From Alcanivorax sp. DSM 26293 (lineage in GTDB: Bacteria > Pseudomonadota > Gammaproteobacteria > Pseudomonadales > Alcanivoracaceae): a DNA stretch of 64,000 nucleotides. The notes beneath the pieces are model-generated. The model was not told where the DNA came from. It saw nothing but the letters and a program-made list of their open reading frames with translations, and searched no databases. The position numbers and the translations under genes were made by a program. This document shows positions 62,809-64,000 of this stretch, piece after piece; the stretch's first letter is position 1, and every line of letters begins with the position of its first letter. The DNA is taken from assembly GCF_900107995.1 (NCBI RefSeq), contig NZ_FNUM01000007.1, forward strand, positions 64,501 through 128,500, read 5' to 3'.

Positions 62809-64000
62809 TCAGAAACGATAACGGGCATTGGCGGTAACGGTACGGGTCTCACCGTAGCCACAGTCATACACGGTTGTCGCGAACTGACCGCGACACCAGG
62901 ACACGTATTCCTTGTCGGTCAGGTTCTGCACGTTGACGCTGAAGTCCCAGTCGTTGACAGCATAACCTAGCATGGCGTCGTAAAGGGTGACAGAAGGTAC
63001 CTTGGGAGCAGCCCCGACACCATCCGCAGAGCCGGCATAATCAAAGCCCACGTTGTCGCCCACGTAACGCACACCGGCACCAAAGCGCAGACCGTTTTCC
63101 AGTTCGTACTTGCCCCAGGCAGAGGCCAGTCGGTCTGCGATATAGGGCAGGCGCTCACCGGACTGGTCATCCACCACACGCAGGTCGGTATAGTTGGCCA
63201 GCAGCTCCAGGTTGCCCAGCTGCTTCTTCACTTCCACTTCCCAGCCTTCGGACTTGGCGCCCACCTGTTCAACGCTGTCTTGACCGGGAGAAGGCACCAC
63301 ACGATTGGTTTCTTCGATATAGAAATAGGCCGCCGAGGCAGACAGATCACCCGCGTCGTTCAGATACTTGAACCCGGCTTCCTGCTGCTCACCGGTGGTG
63401 GCCGCAAGGCTGCTGCCATCGTTCGTCCCCAGATTCGGCACAAACGCTTCGGAATAACTCACATAGGGAGACAGACCGAAATCGAACTGGTACATCAGGC
63501 CCAGGCGACCGGTGGTTTCGCTGTCATCACTTTCCGTATTGGCATCATCCACAACGAAAACCTTGTTGGTGGATTCGTCGTGGCGCAAGGCACCGGACAC
63601 CACCACATTGCCGATTTCCATATGGTCAATCAGGTAAACCCCGGTCTGGCGAATGGCATTATCGTTACGATCTTCCGGGTCCAGGGCGCTGTAGACCACA
63701 TTGCCATACTGGGGGTTGTAGAGGTTGATCGTGGATGTTGCCACAACATCAGAGAAATAGTTGCCCTCTTCCCACAGGGCATCCTGATAATCAACACCCA
63801 GCGCCAGGGTATGGCGGGTCACCCCCAGGTCCATCTTGCCTTCCAGGCGCACATCGAAGTTGCTGACATCGGTGGCACGATCCGCCATGTGCATGGTGCG
63901 CTCAATCGTTCCATCGGCACTGATGGTACCGCCAATGGCCGCCCAGTGCTCCCGGGTTTCCGTCTCGGAACTGGTGTGGCGGGCGGTAGCCGCCAGGTTC
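62809..64000 (-). CDS. TonB-dependent siderophore receptor, C-terminal part (partial)
   Basis: About 397 codons; the gene continues beyond the right edge. Outer-membrane beta-barrel: LALGVDYQDALWEEGNYFSD, LYNPQYGNVVYS, RQTGVYLIDHMEIGNVVVSGALRHDEST, YVSYSEAFVPNLGTNDG, EQQEAGFKYL, WDFSVNVQNLTDKEYVSWC and the final strand TVTANARYRF with terminal Phe. This resembles FhuA/FoxA-type ferric siderophore receptors. The plug and TonB box are outside the window. Fur control is expected from the family but no promoter is visible. Confidence 0.93.
   Translation of the reverse strand, partial: NLAATARHTSSETETREHWAAIGGTISADGTIERTMHMADRATDVSNFDVRLEGKMDLGVTRHTLALGVDYQDALWEEGNYFSDVVATSTINLYNPQYGNVVYSALDPEDRNDNAIRQTGVYLIDHMEIGNVVVSGALRHDESTNKVFVVDDANTESDDSETTGRLGLMYQFDFGLSPYVSYSEAFVPNLGTNDGSSLAATTGEQQEAGFKYLNDAGDLSASAAYFYIEETNRVVPSPGQDSVEQVGAKSEGWEVEVKKQLGNLELLANYTDLRVVDDQSGERLPYIADRLASAWGKYELENGLRFGAGVRYVGDNVGFDYAGSADGVGAAPKVPSVTLYDAMLGYAVNDWDFSVNVQNLTDKEYVSWCRGQFATTVYDCGYGETRTVTANARYRF

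Overview
The window reads as chromosomal DNA of a gammaproteobacterium of the Alcanivorax / Pseudomonas-like marine type. This is inferred from protein character and gene order: dnaK-dnaJ near dapB, recN-fur-bamE-rnfH-smpB in one neighbourhood, a fimX-like gene beside serB, and a large set of fatty-acid beta-oxidation genes. Sequence is GC-rich and densely coding. I see no IS element, prophage, CRISPR array, rRNA or tRNA. The one structured RNA gene is a complete tmRNA.

Layout. 1-6663 (minus): the start of dapB, an unrecognised exported protein, then dnaJ, dnaK, grpE and hrcA, with two sigma-32-type promoters. 6805-13084: RDD membrane protein, recN, fur, bamE, rnfH, a sodium symporter, smpB and a small membrane protein. 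13483-13839: ssrA, the RNA partner of the nearby smpB. 14017-19745: a Cys-rich exported protein, a CaCA-type exchanger, a hipBA pair behind three GATC-centred palindromes, a roadblock-like protein and a secreted subtilase. 19817-26831 (minus): ahpF and ahpC with an OxyR-type site, then four overlapping genes, (6-4) photolyase-like, DUF2256, CRY-DASH and another photolyase/cryptochrome. With AhpCF these form a light and oxidative stress block.

26951-44874: envelope and regulatory genes (PAS-GGDEF-EAL, mtgA, lipoprotein, amidotransferase), leuA with a terminator-like leader and a divergent Lrp-type regulator, a flavodoxin-like protein, an enoyl-CoA hydratase, an ATP-grasp protein, an AhpA-like membrane protein, serB, a degenerate FimX-like c-di-GMP protein and its large partner. 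45074-47901: the EF-P module epmB / efp-epmA, with nested inverted duplications in the divergent promoter region. 48191-59466: a TetR regulator and hydrolase divergent from fadI-fadJ, fadE, a CaiB-type CoA-transferase with an unusual basic insertion, and two alpha/beta hydrolases. 59770-64000: DUF502 protein, greB, a VOC protein, hemB, a tiny exported peptide and the 3' part of a TonB-dependent receptor.

The most distinctive pattern is a family of intergenic elements made of 7-bp tandem units, often flanking a long perfect GC-rich hairpin and starting at or just after a stop codon (hrcA, recN, leuA, serB, the fimX-like gene, the 48191 hydrolase, DUF502). In leuA the repeat supplies the last codons. 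The elements vary in sequence but keep the heptad period, which suggests a dispersed mobile or recombinogenic repeat.
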